A stretch of DNA of 40,200 nucleotides from NCBI GenBank assembly GCA_947596085.1, contig CANQEW010000023.1, forward strand, positions 1 to 40,200, given 5' to 3'. Below, piece by piece: positions 9,631 to 19,028 of the stretch. How positions within the stretch are numbered: position 1 is the stretch's first letter; every line of letters starts with the position of its first letter. Both the position numbers and the translations under genes were made by a program. Source of the stretch: an uncultured Clostridia bacterium (GTDB lineage Bacteria > Bacillota > Clostridia > Christensenellales > Aristaeellaceae). The notes below the pieces were generated by a model that searched no databases, was not told the origin of the DNA, and was given only the letters and a program-made list of their open reading frames with translations.

Positions 9631-10500
9631 ATGCGGAGTATGACCGGCTATGGGCGCGCCATGCGGGAAGTGGACGGGCGGCAGTTGACCGTCGAGGTCA
9701 AGAGCGTGAACCACCGCTTTCTGGACGTGGCCTTTCGGATGCCGCGCACCTTCGGCTTCCTCGAGGACGAAGCCCGCAAGCGGATCGCTGCGAAGCTCGC
9801 CCGGGGCCACGTGGACGTGTTCGTCACCTACCGCAACCGCCGCAGCGACGCCAAGCGCGTCGAGGTGGATCGCGCGCTGTTCGACGCTTACGCCGGCGCG
9901 CTCTCCGACCTGACGGGGGGCGAGCTGCGCGACGACCGGTCGCTGATGTCCGTCGCGCGCCTGCCGGACGTGCTGGTGGTCACCGAGGCCGAGGAGGACC
10001 AGGACGCGCTGCGCGCGCTGCTGCGCGACACGCTGGACGCCGCGCTGGACGGGCTCTCCGCCATGCGGGAGAGAGAAGGCGCGGAGATGAAGCGCGACCT
10101 CGCCGCCAAGGTGGACCGCATCGAGGAGCTGACCGCCGCCATCGAGCGGCGCTACCCCGAGACCGTGGACGAATACGCCGCCCGGCTGCGCGCCGCCATC
10201 GAAGATCTGATCGGCCAGAACGTGGACGAGACCCGTCTGCTCACCGAGGTCGCCGTCATGGCCGACCGCAGCGCCATCGCCGAGGAGACGGTGCGCCTGC
10301 GCGCCCACATCGCCCAGCTCCGGGAGTGCCTGGAGGCGGCGGAGCCCGTGGGCCGGCGGCTCGACTTTCTGGTGCAGGAGCTCAACCGCGAGGCGAACAC
10401 CATTACGTCGAAGTCGCAGGACGTGCCCATCACCCAGCTGGCGGTGGACATGAAGGCCGAGATCGAAAAGCTGCGCGAGCAGCTCCAAAACATCGAATAA
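9631..10500 (+). CDS. yicC: YicC family endoribonuclease
   Basis: 290 residues. It begins with the family's signature MRSMTGYGRA (YicC-like N-terminal domain), followed by EVKSVNHRFLDVAFRMPR and, at the C-terminus (DUF1732), LDFLVQELNREANTITSKSQ and a final QLAVDMKAEIEKLREQLQNIE segment. YicC proteins are hexameric endoribonucleases implicated in small-RNA turnover in E. coli; the Bacillus relative is YloC. Upstream in-frame codons (from 9613) overlap the ribosome binding site GGAGG (9615-9619), so the ATG at 9631 is the start. It is the first gene of a long same-strand series. In many Bacillota remA (DUF370) lies between yicC and gmk; here it is absent. Confidence 0.93.
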   Translation: MRSMTGYGRAMREVDGRQLTVEVKSVNHRFLDVAFRMPRTFGFLEDEARKRIAAKLARGHVDVFVTYRNRRSDAKRVEVDRALFDAYAGALSDLTGGELRDDRSLMSVARLPDVLVVTEAEEDQDALRALLRDTLDAALDGLSAMREREGAEMKRDLAAKVDRIEELTAAIERRYPETVDEYAARLRAAIEDLIGQNVDETRLLTEVAVMADRSAIAEETVRLRAHIAQLRECLEAAEPVGRRLDFLVQELNREANTITSKSQDVPITQLAVDMKAEIEKLREQLQNIE

Positions 10501-10527
10501 TACCAAAGCAAACTGAGGGGATGGGTT

Positions 10528-11205
10528 TTGCGTATGGGTAGGCGTGGCAAGCTGTTCGTGATCTCCGGGCCTGCGGGGGCGGGCAAATCCGAGATCGTCA
10601 AGGAGGTGCTCGCGAGGCACCCGGACGTGCGCGTCTCCGTGTCCTGCACCACCCGCGCGCCGCGCCACGGCGAGACCGACGGTGTGAGCTATCACTTTGT
10701 GAGCGAGGAGCGCTTTCAGGAGCTCGTCGCGCAGGACGCCTTCTACGAGCACGCCCACGTGCATCAGAACTACTACGGCACCCTCAAGGAGGTTGTCGCC
10801 CGCGAACTGGATGCGGGGTACGATCTGATCCTCGAAATCGACGTGCAGGGCTGCCGGCAGGTGCTCGCGCAAGACAAATCGGCGGTGGGCATCTTCGTGA
10901 GCCCCCCCAGCCGCGCGAATCTGGAAAAGCGGCTGCGCGCCCGCGGCACCGAATCGGAGGAGTCCGTGCGCGTGCGGCTGGAGAACGTGGCGGGCGAGGT
11001 GGAGGAGGCCTATCACTATGATTACGTAATCATCCACCAGGACTGGGGCGACGTGCCCGACGCGCTGCAGATCGCGGCGGAGGAGGTCTACACCATCATC
11101 CGCGCCTCGCGGGGCGAGGCCGACGCTGAGAGCGCCGCCGAGCGGTGCGCGGAGCCGAACCGCCGGGAATTTCTCGACCGGTTGGCCGCCGAGCTCCGGG
11201 CCTGA
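10528..11205 (+). CDS. gmk: Guanylate kinase
   Basis: Phosphorylates GMP to GDP with ATP in purine nucleotide synthesis. 225 residues, about 20 longer than typical because of a C-terminal Ala/Glu-rich tail. The P-loop is SGPAGAGKS (about residues 13-21), the GMP-binding region SVSCTTRAPRHGETDGVSYH follows, then YYGT and LILEIDVQG. The usual PSR of the lid segment is present as PPSRANLEKRLRARGTE. The start is a TTG at 10528 (GAGGGG 7 bases upstream) or the ATG at 10534, which is 13 bases from the same site; I kept the TTG. A six-codon frame (10521-10541) overlaps the start in another register. Confidence 0.95.
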   Translation: MRMGRRGKLFVISGPAGAGKSEIVKEVLARHPDVRVSVSCTTRAPRHGETDGVSYHFVSEERFQELVAQDAFYEHAHVHQNYYGTLKEVVARELDAGYDLILEIDVQGCRQVLAQDKSAVGIFVSPPSRANLEKRLRARGTESEESVRVRLENVAGEVEEAYHYDYVIIHQDWGDVPDALQIAAEEVYTIIRASRGEADAESAAERCAEPNRREFLDRLAAELRA

Positions 11206-11242
11206 ATGTATCGAAGTGAAGTTGTAAGGAGGGAAATAAGCC

Positions 11243-11461
11243 ATGATGACCGAACCGCCCATCGGCGAACTGCTCGAAAAGGTGGATTGTCGCTACACGC
11301 TGGCCGTTGAGGCGTCCAAGCGCGCGCGCGAGCTCATCGGCGGCAGTCTGCCGCTGATCGACACCAAGGACAGCAACCCGCTCTCCATCGCCATTGAGGA
11401 GATCAACCGTGGGCTGATCACCTACTCTCGCACTGAGGAGAGCGAGGACGCGGAAAACTGA
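11243..11461 (+). CDS. rpoZ: RNA polymerase omega subunit
   Basis: 72 residues, typical of the small omega subunit that helps fold and stabilise beta-prime of RNA polymerase. The conserved block CRYTLAVEASKRARELIGG occurs at about residues 16-34, then NPLSIAIEEINRGLI. Its position directly after gmk is the classical arrangement. The ATG at 11243 has AAGGAGGG upstream; the second codon is also ATG. Confidence 0.93.
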   Translation: MMTEPPIGELLEKVDCRYTLAVEASKRARELIGGSLPLIDTKDSNPLSIAIEEINRGLITYSRTEESEDAEN

Positions 11462-11563
11462 GAAACGGATCATCAAGCAGCATACCTGTGGCGCGAAACC
11501 CGATTTTTTGAAAGAGAGATCGGCTTTCGCTTGTTGTGTTGATTTCGAAAGGGGGAGAGGAGC

Positions 11564-12754
11564 ATGCTCGAGGGCAGGCGCGTCGTTTTGGGCGTGACCG
11601 GGGGCATCGCCGCCTACAAGGCCTGCGATCTGGTGAGCCGGCTGCGAAAGGCGGGCGCGCAGGTGCGCGTGGTGATGACCGAGCACGCCTGCGAGTTTGT
11701 CTCTCCGCTCACGTTCGCCACGCTCTGCGGCAGCCCCGCCTGCACGGACACCTTCGCCCGCAAGCATGAGATCGAGCACGTGACGCTGGCGAAGTGGGGC
11801 GAGCTGTTTGTCGTGGCCCCGGCCACGGCCAACTGCCTGGCGAAGTTCGCCGCAGGAATCGCGGATGATCTGCTCACCACCAGCTATCTGGCCGCGAATG
11901 GGCCGGTGCTGCTGGCCCCGGCGATGAACGCGGCCATGTGGCGGCACCCGGCCACGCAGGCGAACGTTCAAACGCTGGTCGCGCGCGGCGTGCATGTGGT
12001 TGGCCCCGAGAGCGGACACCTCGCCTGCGGAGACGCGGACGTTGGCCGCATGTCCGAGCCGCAGCGGATATTGGAGGCCGTCGAAGCCATATTAAATCCG
12101 GCGCGGGATCTGGAGGGGTTGAACCTGCTCGTCACCGCCGGGCCGACGGTGGAGCGCATCGACCCCGTGCGCTACATCACCAACCGCTCCACCGGCAAGA
12201 TGGGCTATGCCCTTGCCGAGGCGGCGGCGGCGCGCGGCGCGAAGGTGACGCTGGTGTCCGGGCCGACGCGGTTGAGCTGCCCGGCGGGCGTGGAGCGCGT
12301 GGAGATCACTTCCTGCGCGGAGCTCTGCGAGGCGGTGCTGTCGCGCGGCGAAGCGGCGGACGCGGTGATTCAGGCCGCCGCCCCGGCGGACTTCCGGCCG
12401 AAGGTCGTCGCCGACCGCAAGATCAAGAAGAGCGGATCCGGCATGACGCTGGAACTGGAGGCGACCACCGATATCGCCGCCGAGCTGGGCAAACGCAAGC
12501 GGGCGGGCCAGGTGCTGGTGGCCTTTGCCGCCGAGACGGACGACGTGCTGGAGAACGCCGGTGCGAAGCTTGACAGGAAGAACTGCGACTTGATCGTCGC
12601 CAATGACGTGTCCCGGCCGGACGCGGGCTTCGGCGTGGATACGAACGTGATAACGCTCGTCACCCATGGCGGCGCGGAGCCCCTGCCGAAGATGACCAAG
12701 CGCGCGGCGGCGGACGCGATTCTCGACCGTGTGCGCGCGCTGCTGAACCGATGA
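11564..12754 (+). CDS. coaBC: Bifunctional phosphopantothenoylcysteine synthetase/decarboxylase
   Basis: Two consecutive steps of coenzyme A synthesis: ligation of cysteine to phosphopantothenate (CoaB) and FMN-dependent decarboxylation to phosphopantetheine (CoaC). 396 residues, normal size. CoaC part (about 1-180): VVLGVTGGIAAYKACDLV, the active His in HVTLAKWGELFVVAPATAN, the APAMN substrate motif, and the Cys of GHLACGDADVGRM. CoaB part (about 185-396): LLVTAGPTVERIDPVRYITN, STGKMG and the conserved DRKIKK lysines. GGGGGAGAGGAG precedes the ATG. The gene overlaps priA by 4 bases (ATGA), indicating coupled translation. The 102 bases upstream contain a weak CCGAT/ATCGG hairpin but no convincing terminator. 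Confidence 0.97.
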   Translation: MLEGRRVVLGVTGGIAAYKACDLVSRLRKAGAQVRVVMTEHACEFVSPLTFATLCGSPACTDTFARKHEIEHVTLAKWGELFVVAPATANCLAKFAAGIADDLLTTSYLAANGPVLLAPAMNAAMWRHPATQANVQTLVARGVHVVGPESGHLACGDADVGRMSEPQRILEAVEAILNPARDLEGLNLLVTAGPTVERIDPVRYITNRSTGKMGYALAEAAAARGAKVTLVSGPTRLSCPAGVERVEITSCAELCEAVLSRGEAADAVIQAAAPADFRPKVVADRKIKKSGSGMTLELEATTDIAAELGKRKRAGQVLVAFAAETDDVLENAGAKLDRKNCDLIVANDVSRPDAGFGVDTNVITLVTHGGAEPLPKMTKRAAADAILDRVRALLNR

Positions 12755-14979
12755 GCCGCTACGCCCATGTGATCGTCGATCTCTCGGCGGACGCGCTGGA
12801 CCGGCTGTTCACTTACTCGATTCCCGAGGGCATGGAGATCGTTCCCGGCCAGCAGGTGGCCGCGCCCTTCGGCTCGCGGCGGGTGGAGGGCTTCGTGGTG
12901 GCCGTGGACGGCGAATGCGACGTCGAGCCGGAGAAGCTGAAGCCGCTGATCGGGCCGGTGCGGGACTATCCCGCCGTGCTGCCGGAACTGATGGCGCTGG
13001 CGGATTGGATGCATGAGCGCTACCTGTGCAACCTGGTGGACGCGCTGCGGCTGATGATTCCGGCCGAGATGCGTGGCGGGCGGGTGCGCGAAAGGATGCG
13101 CCGGCGCGCGCGGCTTTTGTGGAGCGCGGAACAGGCGGCGGCATTCGCGAAGGACAATCCTCGGGCGGCCAAACAGATCGAGCTTTTGAATTTGCTCGCC
13201 CGGGGCGATTGCGAGACAGCGGCGCTCAACCCCTCGGCGCTCAAGGCGCTGCGGGAAAAGGGCGCGATTGAAATCTATGAGGCGGAGGCCCGGCGCACGC
13301 CCCTGTCGCTGCGCGGCGGGGAGAGCGCGACGGATTTTGAACTCACCCCCGGCCAGCGCCGCGCGGCGGAGGCGATTGTCTCTGCGATGGACGCGGGCGG
13401 CGGGCGGTTTCTGCTGCAGGGCGTGACCGGCAGCGGTAAGACGGAGGTATACATCCGCTGCATCCGCCATGCGCTGGAGCGCGGGAAGGGCGCGATCGTG
13501 CTGGTGCCGGAAATCGCGCTCACGCCGCAGATGGTGAACTGGTTCCACGCCCGCTTCGGCGACAGCGCGGCCGTGATGCACTCCGGCCTGTCCGCCGGGG
13601 AGAAGTACGACGAATGGCGGCGCATCCGCTTCGGCGAGGCCCGGGTGGTGGTGGGCGCGCGCAGCGCGGTCTTCGCCCCGATGGAGAACATCGGCGCGGT
13701 GATCGTGGACGAGGAGCACGAGAACAGCTATCGCTCCGAGAGCCGCCCCCGCTACGACGCGCGCGAAGTCGCCTGGCGGCGCGCGGCGCGGAGCGGCGCC
13801 GTGCTGGTGCTGGGCAGCGCCACGCCGTCGATTTCGAGCTTCATGCGCGCCATGCCCGGCGTGCGCCCCGAAAACCAGCTGACGCTGCTGGAGCTCAATG
13901 AGCGCGTGGCGGGCCGACCGCTTCCGGAGGTGGAGCTCGTCGACATGCGCGGCGAGTTCGAGCGGGGCAATCATTCGGTGCTCTCCGGCCGACTGAAGGC
14001 GGCGCTGGGCGAGTGCCTGGGGAAGGGCGAACAGGCGCTGCTGTTCATCAACCGGCGCGGACACTCCACCTTCGTATCCTGCCGCAAGTGCGGCTACGTG
14101 GTGAAGTGCGGCCAGTGCGACGTTTCGATGACCTACCATCAGGCGGAGAACCTGCTCAAGTGCCACTACTGCGGCAACACCCTGCCGCCGCCGAAGGTTT
14201 GCCCGAATTGCGGCAGCGCTTACATCAAGTACTTCGGCGCGGGCACGCAGAAGGTGGCGGAAGAGGTGCGGCGGCTGTTCCCGGAGGCGCGCATCGTGCG
14301 CATGGACGTGGACACCACCCGCGAGAAGGACGCGCACGAGCGCATCCTGAATCGCTTCCGCTCCGGCGAGGCCAATGTGCTGATCGGCACGCAGATGATC
14401 GCCAAGGGGCTGGACTTTCCCAACGTCACGCTGGTGGGCGCGGTAGCGGCGGACATGACGCTGAATCTGCCCGACTACCGCAGCGCCGAGCGCACCTTCC
14501 AGCTGATCACGCAGGTGGCGGGCCGCGCGGGCCGCGCGGGCAAGCCCGGCCGGGCCATCGTGCAGACCTATGATCCCGACCACTACGCGATCAAGCTGGC
14601 CGCGGCGCAGGACTATCGCGCGTTCTACCGCCGGGAGAGCGCCTTTCGCAAGAGCGCGCTGTACCCGCCGTTTACGAAGATCGCGCGGGTGATCTATTCG
14701 GCCAAAGACGAGGATCCGGCGCGGGAAGCGGCGCGTGCCGACGAGGCGCGGATGCGCGCGTGGCTGGATTCGGCGGGACTGCGGCCGGACGTGGTGCAGA
14801 TGAAGGCCGCGGAGGCGCCGATCTCACTGTTGCGCGGGGAACACCGCTGGCAGCTGTTTTTGAAGATGTATCACAAGGGCGACTTCGACGCCGCCTGCGC
14901 GTGGATGCAGGCGCTCTCGGACGCGGCCCCGGCGGGGGTGCGGGCCGAGCTGGAGGTCAACCCGGTCAATATGTTTTGA
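12751..14979 (+). CDS. priA: Primosomal protein N' (replication restart helicase PriA)
   Basis: An SF2 3'-5' helicase that recognises stalled forks and reloads DnaB. 742 residues. The N-terminal DNA-binding domain spans about 1-200. Walker A is GVTGSGKTE with K230, Walker B DEEH is near residue 320, and eight zinc-binding cysteines occur in CRKCGYVVKCGQC, CHYCG and CPNCG (about 445-490). Helicase motifs V/VI include IGTQMIAKGLDFPNVTLVG and QVAGRAGRAGKPG. The ATG overlaps the coaBC stop (ATGA). The downstream order def, fmt, rsmB is conserved in many Bacillota. Confidence 0.97.
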   Translation: MSRYAHVIVDLSADALDRLFTYSIPEGMEIVPGQQVAAPFGSRRVEGFVVAVDGECDVEPEKLKPLIGPVRDYPAVLPELMALADWMHERYLCNLVDALRLMIPAEMRGGRVRERMRRRARLLWSAEQAAAFAKDNPRAAKQIELLNLLARGDCETAALNPSALKALREKGAIEIYEAEARRTPLSLRGGESATDFELTPGQRRAAEAIVSAMDAGGGRFLLQGVTGSGKTEVYIRCIRHALERGKGAIVLVPEIALTPQMVNWFHARFGDSAAVMHSGLSAGEKYDEWRRIRFGEARVVVGARSAVFAPMENIGAVIVDEEHENSYRSESRPRYDAREVAWRRAARSGAVLVLGSATPSISSFMRAMPGVRPENQLTLLELNERVAGRPLPEVELVDMRGEFERGNHSVLSGRLKAALGECLGKGEQALLFINRRGHSTFVSCRKCGYVVKCGQCDVSMTYHQAENLLKCHYCGNTLPPPKVCPNCGSAYIKYFGAGTQKVAEEVRRLFPEARIVRMDVDTTREKDAHERILNRFRSGEANVLIGTQMIAKGLDFPNVTLVGAVAADMTLNLPDYRSAERTFQLITQVAGRAGRAGKPGRAIVQTYDPDHYAIKLAAAQDYRAFYRRESAFRKSALYPPFTKIARVIYSAKDEDPAREAARADEARMRAWLDSAGLRPDVVQMKAAEAPISLLRGEHRWQLFLKMYHKGDFDAACAWMQALSDAAPAGVRAELEVNPVNMF

Positions 14980-15009
14980 GGAAATTGTCTAGGGGAAGAG
15001 GGAGAGACG

Positions 15010-15507
15010 ATGGCGATTCGCAAAATCGTGAAGCTGGGCGAGAACGACGTGCTGCGCAAGCACGCGCGCAAGGTGGACAAGTTTGACAAACGGTTGGGCA
15101 TATTGCTGGACGATATGGCCGACACCATGTATGAGGCCGACGGCGCGGGGCTGGCCGCGCCGCAGGTGGGCATCCTCAAGCGCGCGGTCGTGATCGACGT
15201 GGGCGAGGGCCTGATCGAACTGGTGAACCCGGAAATCCTTTCTGCGGAGGGCACGCAGATGTGCATAGAGGGCTGCCTGTCCGTGCCGGGCCGCCGGGGA
15301 AAGGTGGAGCGTCCGGAGAAGGTGCGTGTACACGCCCAGGATCGCAAGGGCCGCCACATTGAGTTGGAAGCCGAGGGCTTTCTGGCCAACGCCGTGTGCC
15401 ACGAGCTCGACCATCTGGATGGAATCATGTATACGGACAAGATGATCGAGGACGTGACCGACCAGATCGAAAATGAAAGCGAGAGCGAAGGGGAGAAGGG
15501 CGAGTGA
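15010..15507 (+). CDS. def: Peptide deformylase
   Basis: Removes the N-formyl group from new polypeptides. 165 residues. All three conserved motifs are present: [10 protein letters not shown] (about 45-54), EGCLS with metal ligand C89, and HELDH with H131, E132 and H135. This is an iron/zinc enzyme of the type common in Bacillota (a short helical acidic C-terminus follows, [10 protein letters not shown]). The ribosome binding site GAGGGAGA precedes the ATG. Its stop overlaps the fmt start by one base, so formylation and deformylation genes are co-expressed. Confidence 0.97.
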   Translation: MAIRKIVKLGENDVLRKHARKVDKFDKRLGILLDDMADTMYEADGAGLAAPQVGILKRAVVIDVGEGLIELVNPEILSAEGTQMCIEGCLSVPGRRGKVERPEKVRVHAQDRKGRHIELEAEGFLANAVCHELDHLDGIMYTDKMIEDVTDQIENESESEGEKGE

Positions 15508-16439
15508 TGCGCGTCGTATTTATGGGAACACCGGAATTCGCAGTGCCATCGCTGCGCGCGCTGCTGGACGCGGGGCACGAGGTCGTGGGCGCGATCACCC
15601 AGCCCGACCGCCCGGCGGGGCGCGGCCATAAGCTGACCCCCTGCCCGGTGAAGCTGCTCGCGCAGGAGCGCGGCGTGCCGGTATATCAGTTTGAAAGGAT
15701 CAAGTCCCCCGAGGGCGTAGCGAAGCTGCGCGCGCTCGCGCCCGAGCTTTGTATCACCGCCGCGTTCGGGCAGATATTGAGCCGGGAGATATTGGACATC
15801 CCCCAATACGGCACTGTGAACGTTCACGCCTCGCTGCTGCCGAAGTATCGGGGTTCCGCGCCGATCAACTGGTGCGTTCTGAACGGAGAGCCCGTCGCGG
15901 GCGTGACCACGATGCTCACCGACGCGGGGCTCGACACGGGAGACATGCTGCTGCGGGCGGAGACGCCCGTGGGCGAATTGGAGACGGCGGGCGAGCTGAC
16001 CGAGCGTCTGTCCGAGCTGGGCGCGAAGCTGCTGATCGACACGCTGGCGCGCTATCCTCACGGCGATCTGAAGCCCGTGCCGCAGGACGAGGCGGAGGCC
16101 AGCTATCAGCCGATGCTCAGCCGCGAGATGGGTCGCGTGGACTGGACGCGCCCTGCGCGGGAGATTGCGAACCAGATCCGGGGGTTGAATCCCTGGCCCT
16201 GCGCCTATGCGGATTTCGAGGGCGGGCGGCTCAAGCTCTACCTCGCGCGACCCTGCGCGGCGCGCGGGGAGGCCGCGCCCGGAACCGTGACGGTCTCCAA
16301 CGCGAAGGAGGGCCTATTCGTCGCCTGCGGTGAGGGCTGGCTGGAAATTTTGGAGATGCAGGCCCCCAACGCCAAGCGCATGGTTGCGAAGGCGTATCTG
16401 CAGGGCAAGAGGATCGAGGTTGGAACCAAATTCAGTTGA
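15507..16439 (+). CDS. fmt: Methionyl-tRNA formyltransferase
   Basis: Formylates Met-tRNAfMet using 10-formyltetrahydrofolate for translation initiation. 310 residues. The N-terminal formyltransferase domain starts [20 protein letters not shown]; the catalytic region NVHASLLPKYRGSAPINW contains N105 and H107, and DAGLDTGDML follows. The C-terminal domain (about 205-310) includes IRGLNPWPCAY and the RMVAKAYLQGKRIEVGTKF end. A GTG at 15504 is also in frame, but the ATG at 15507 (overlapping the def TGA) starts exactly at the family's usual position and has AAGGG upstream. Confidence 0.97.
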   Translation: MRVVFMGTPEFAVPSLRALLDAGHEVVGAITQPDRPAGRGHKLTPCPVKLLAQERGVPVYQFERIKSPEGVAKLRALAPELCITAAFGQILSREILDIPQYGTVNVHASLLPKYRGSAPINWCVLNGEPVAGVTTMLTDAGLDTGDMLLRAETPVGELETAGELTERLSELGAKLLIDTLARYPHGDLKPVPQDEAEASYQPMLSREMGRVDWTRPAREIANQIRGLNPWPCAYADFEGGRLKLYLARPCAARGEAAPGTVTVSNAKEGLFVACGEGWLEILEMQAPNAKRMVAKAYLQGKRIEVGTKFS

Positions 16440-16453
16440 AATGAGGTTGGCGA

Positions 16454-17953
16454 ATGGATCGTCGGGAGGACAGGCGAAATCCTCATAAGATGCCGGATAA
16501 AAGGCCGGATGGAAGGCCGGGCGGCGCGAAGCCGGTCGAAAGGAGAGCGGGCCGGCGCTCCCTCCCCGGAGGGAAGCGCCCCCAGCCCCGCGCGCCCCAG
16601 GGCCCGACGGCCCGGGACGTGGCGCTGAACGCGCTGCGCTTCGTGGCCCGGGACGGCGCGTACGCGGCGCAGGCGCTCGATCGCGCGATGCGCGACGCGC
16701 GGCTGAGCGAGGCCGACCGCCGGCTCGCGGCGAGCATCTTTTACTTCGCGCTGGAAAACCGGCTGCGCATCGAGACCTGCCTTTCGACGAAGCTGCGGGA
16801 GCGGCCGGAGCCGGAGATCATGGACATCCTCTGCCTCGCGGCGGCGCAGCTTCTGTTCATGGACCGCGTTCCCGACCACGCCGCCGTGGACGAGGCCGTG
16901 AAGCAGACCCGGCGCGCCGGTAGGGAGGCGCAAACCGCGCTGGTCAACGCCGTGCTGCGCGGCCTGATCCGCGACCGGGACGAGGGCAGGCTGACGCTGC
17001 CCGACCGGGAGGCCGAGCCGGAGAACTACATTTCGCAGAAGTATTCCGTCGCGCCGCCGCTGGTGGAGCGAATCGCGCGCGCCTACGGAATTGAGGAGGC
17101 GGAGCGGATCGCCGCGTGGTCGTCCGACCGCCGGGTGGAGACCGTGCGCCCGAACCGCCTGCGCATGACGGACGCGGAATTTGAGGCGTGGCTGGACGCG
17201 AACAGGCTCGATTGGTCGCGGGGGTGCGTGCCGGAGGCGTATCGCGTGTCCAACGCCGGACGATTGGCAGCCCATGAGGGCTATCGCCGGGGATTGTTCT
17301 CCATCCAGGGGGAGAGCTCCATGCTGGCGGCGCTGGCGGTGGAGGCGAAGCCCGGGATGCAGGTGCTGGACGCCTGCGCCGCGCCGGGCGGCAAGAGCTG
17401 CCTGATCGCGGAGCGAATGAACGGCGCGGGCCGGGTGCACGCCTGGGATGTGCACGAGCATCGCGTGGAGCTGATTCGCGCGGCGGCGCGGCGCCTGGAA
17501 CTGGACAACATCCGCCCGCAGCTTCGCGACGCTTCGAAGTTCAACGAGAATCTAGCGGGCATGATGGACGCGGTGCTGGTGGACGCGCCCTGCTCGGGGC
17601 TGGGCGTGATCGGCGACAAGCCGGACATCAAGTACAAGCTGACCGGCGAGGCCATCGACGCGCTCGCGGAGATTCAGAGGAGCATACTGGACGCCTGTGC
17701 GCGCTACGTGCGGCCGGGCGGCCTGCTGGTGTACTCCACCTGCACGATCCTGCCCGAGGAGAACGGAGACCAGGTGGACGGCTTCCTCGCGCGCCATCCC
17801 GAGTTCGCGCCGGACGCGGGCGACGGGTGGCTCCCGGAAGCGCTGCGCGGGCGCCTCTCGAGCGGGCGGATTCAAATTCTCCCCAGCCGCGACGGCATGG
17901 ACGGCTTCTTCATCGCGCGGCTGAGGCGAAAGGCGGACGGCTATGGCGGATAA
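16454..17953 (+). CDS. rsmB: 16S rRNA (cytosine-967-C5) methyltransferase RsmB
   Basis: Methylates C967 (E. coli numbering) of 16S rRNA with S-adenosylmethionine. 499 residues, longer than the usual ~440, because of a basic Pro/Arg/Gly-rich N-terminal extension of about 50 residues. Then come a NusB-like RNA-binding domain (about 55-180) and the methyltransferase domain. SAM motif I is DACAAPGGK (306-314), the general Cys is C380 in APCSG, and the catalytic Cys is C430 in STCT. The ATG at 16454 is preceded by GAGG; an internal start that omits the basic tail is possible (ATG of codon 13). The gene overlaps rlmN by 11 bases. Confidence 0.95.
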   Translation: MDRREDRRNPHKMPDKRPDGRPGGAKPVERRAGRRSLPGGKRPQPRAPQGPTARDVALNALRFVARDGAYAAQALDRAMRDARLSEADRRLAASIFYFALENRLRIETCLSTKLRERPEPEIMDILCLAAAQLLFMDRVPDHAAVDEAVKQTRRAGREAQTALVNAVLRGLIRDRDEGRLTLPDREAEPENYISQKYSVAPPLVERIARAYGIEEAERIAAWSSDRRVETVRPNRLRMTDAEFEAWLDANRLDWSRGCVPEAYRVSNAGRLAAHEGYRRGLFSIQGESSMLAALAVEAKPGMQVLDACAAPGGKSCLIAERMNGAGRVHAWDVHEHRVELIRAAARRLELDNIRPQLRDASKFNENLAGMMDAVLVDAPCSGLGVIGDKPDIKYKLTGEAIDALAEIQRSILDACARYVRPGGLLVYSTCTILPEENGDQVDGFLARHPEFAPDAGDGWLPEALRGRLSSGRIQILPSRDGMDGFFIARLRRKADGYGG

Positions 17954-18998
17954 AACGGAGCTTTTGTCCCTGAGCGCGCCGGAGCTGGAGGCATTCGTCA
18001 CCGAGGTTTTGGGCGAGAGCAAGTTCCGCGCGAAGCAGATCGGCCAATGGCTGGTGCGCGGCGCGGAATTTTCGGAGATGACGAACCTGTCCGCGTCGCT
18101 GCGGGAGCGGCTTTCGGAGATCGCCGTCGCGAATCCGGTGCGCATCCGGGAGAGCTTTCGGTCGAAGCTCGACGAGACGGAGAAGTTCCTCTACGAGCTG
18201 GACGATGGCAACCTGATTGAGGGTGTGATCATGCGCTACCACTATGGTGACACGCTCTGCGTATCCACCCAGGTGGGCTGCCGCATGGGGTGCGCGTTCT
18301 GCGCCTCCACGCTGGAGGGCCGCGTGCGCAACCTGAGCGCCGGGGAGATTCTTGGCCAGGTGATCGCCGCGAACCGCAACATCCGCCGGGAGGACGAATC
18401 TCGCCGGGTGCACAACATCGTGCTGATGGGCAGCGGCGAGCCCTTCGATAACTACGACAACGTGGTCAGGTTCCTGCGGCTGGTGAACGCGCCGGAGGGG
18501 TTGAACATCTCGCTGCGCAACATTTCGCTGTCCACCTGCGGGCTGGTGGAGAAGATCTATGCCTTCGCGAAGGAGGGCCTGCCGGTGACGCTGTCGCTGT
18601 CGCTGCATGCGCCCAACGACGAAATTCGCAGGAAGCTCATGCCCGTGGCGCAGGCCTACGCCTACGCGGATGTGATGGCCGCGTGCCGCCGCTACGGCGA
18701 CGTCACGGGCCGGCGCGTGGTGTTTGAGTACGCGCTGGTCAAGGGTGTGAACTGCGATATGCGCTGCGCCGACGAGCTGGCCTCGCGGCTGCGGGGCATG
18801 CGCGCCCATGTGAACCTGATTCCCCTGAACGACGTGAAGGAACGAAATCTCGCTGCGCCCTCGAAGCGGGAGGCGCAGGCGTTTTTGCAGCGGTTGGAGC
18901 AGCGCGGCATATCGGCGACGATTCGCCGGGAGATGGGCGCGGACATCGACGGAGCCTGCGGCCAGCTCCGCCGCAGATACCTGAAGGAACGGACCTGA
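17943..18998 (+). CDS. rlmN: Radical SAM rRNA/tRNA methyltransferase RlmN
   Basis: Methylates C2 of A2503 in 23S rRNA and A37 of some tRNAs, using two SAM molecules and a 4Fe-4S cluster. 351 residues. The N-terminal RNA-binding part (1-80) is followed by the radical SAM cluster motif C113-xxx-C117-xx-C120 (CRMGCAFC), GEPFDNYDNV and LSLHAPND. The catalytic cysteine C339 lies near the C-terminus in GACGQLRRR. The start ATG lies inside the 3' end of rsmB, in another frame, pointing to translational coupling. I favour RlmN over Cfr because the gene sits in the housekeeping series. Confidence 0.96.
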   Translation: MADKTELLSLSAPELEAFVTEVLGESKFRAKQIGQWLVRGAEFSEMTNLSASLRERLSEIAVANPVRIRESFRSKLDETEKFLYELDDGNLIEGVIMRYHYGDTLCVSTQVGCRMGCAFCASTLEGRVRNLSAGEILGQVIAANRNIRREDESRRVHNIVLMGSGEPFDNYDNVVRFLRLVNAPEGLNISLRNISLSTCGLVEKIYAFAKEGLPVTLSLSLHAPNDEIRRKLMPVAQAYAYADVMAACRRYGDVTGRRVVFEYALVKGVNCDMRCADELASRLRGMRAHVNLIPLNDVKERNLAAPSKREAQAFLQRLEQRGISATIRREMGADIDGACGQLRRRYLKERT

Positions 18999-19028
18999 CA
19001 CACCAAAGAGCGCGCGGAGGGACGAACG

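Noticed and set aside
9007-11262. A 751-codon minus-strand frame across the reductase, yicC and gmk genes
   Set aside because: It spans three genes with clear homology on the plus strand and has no recognisable domain or ribosome binding site.
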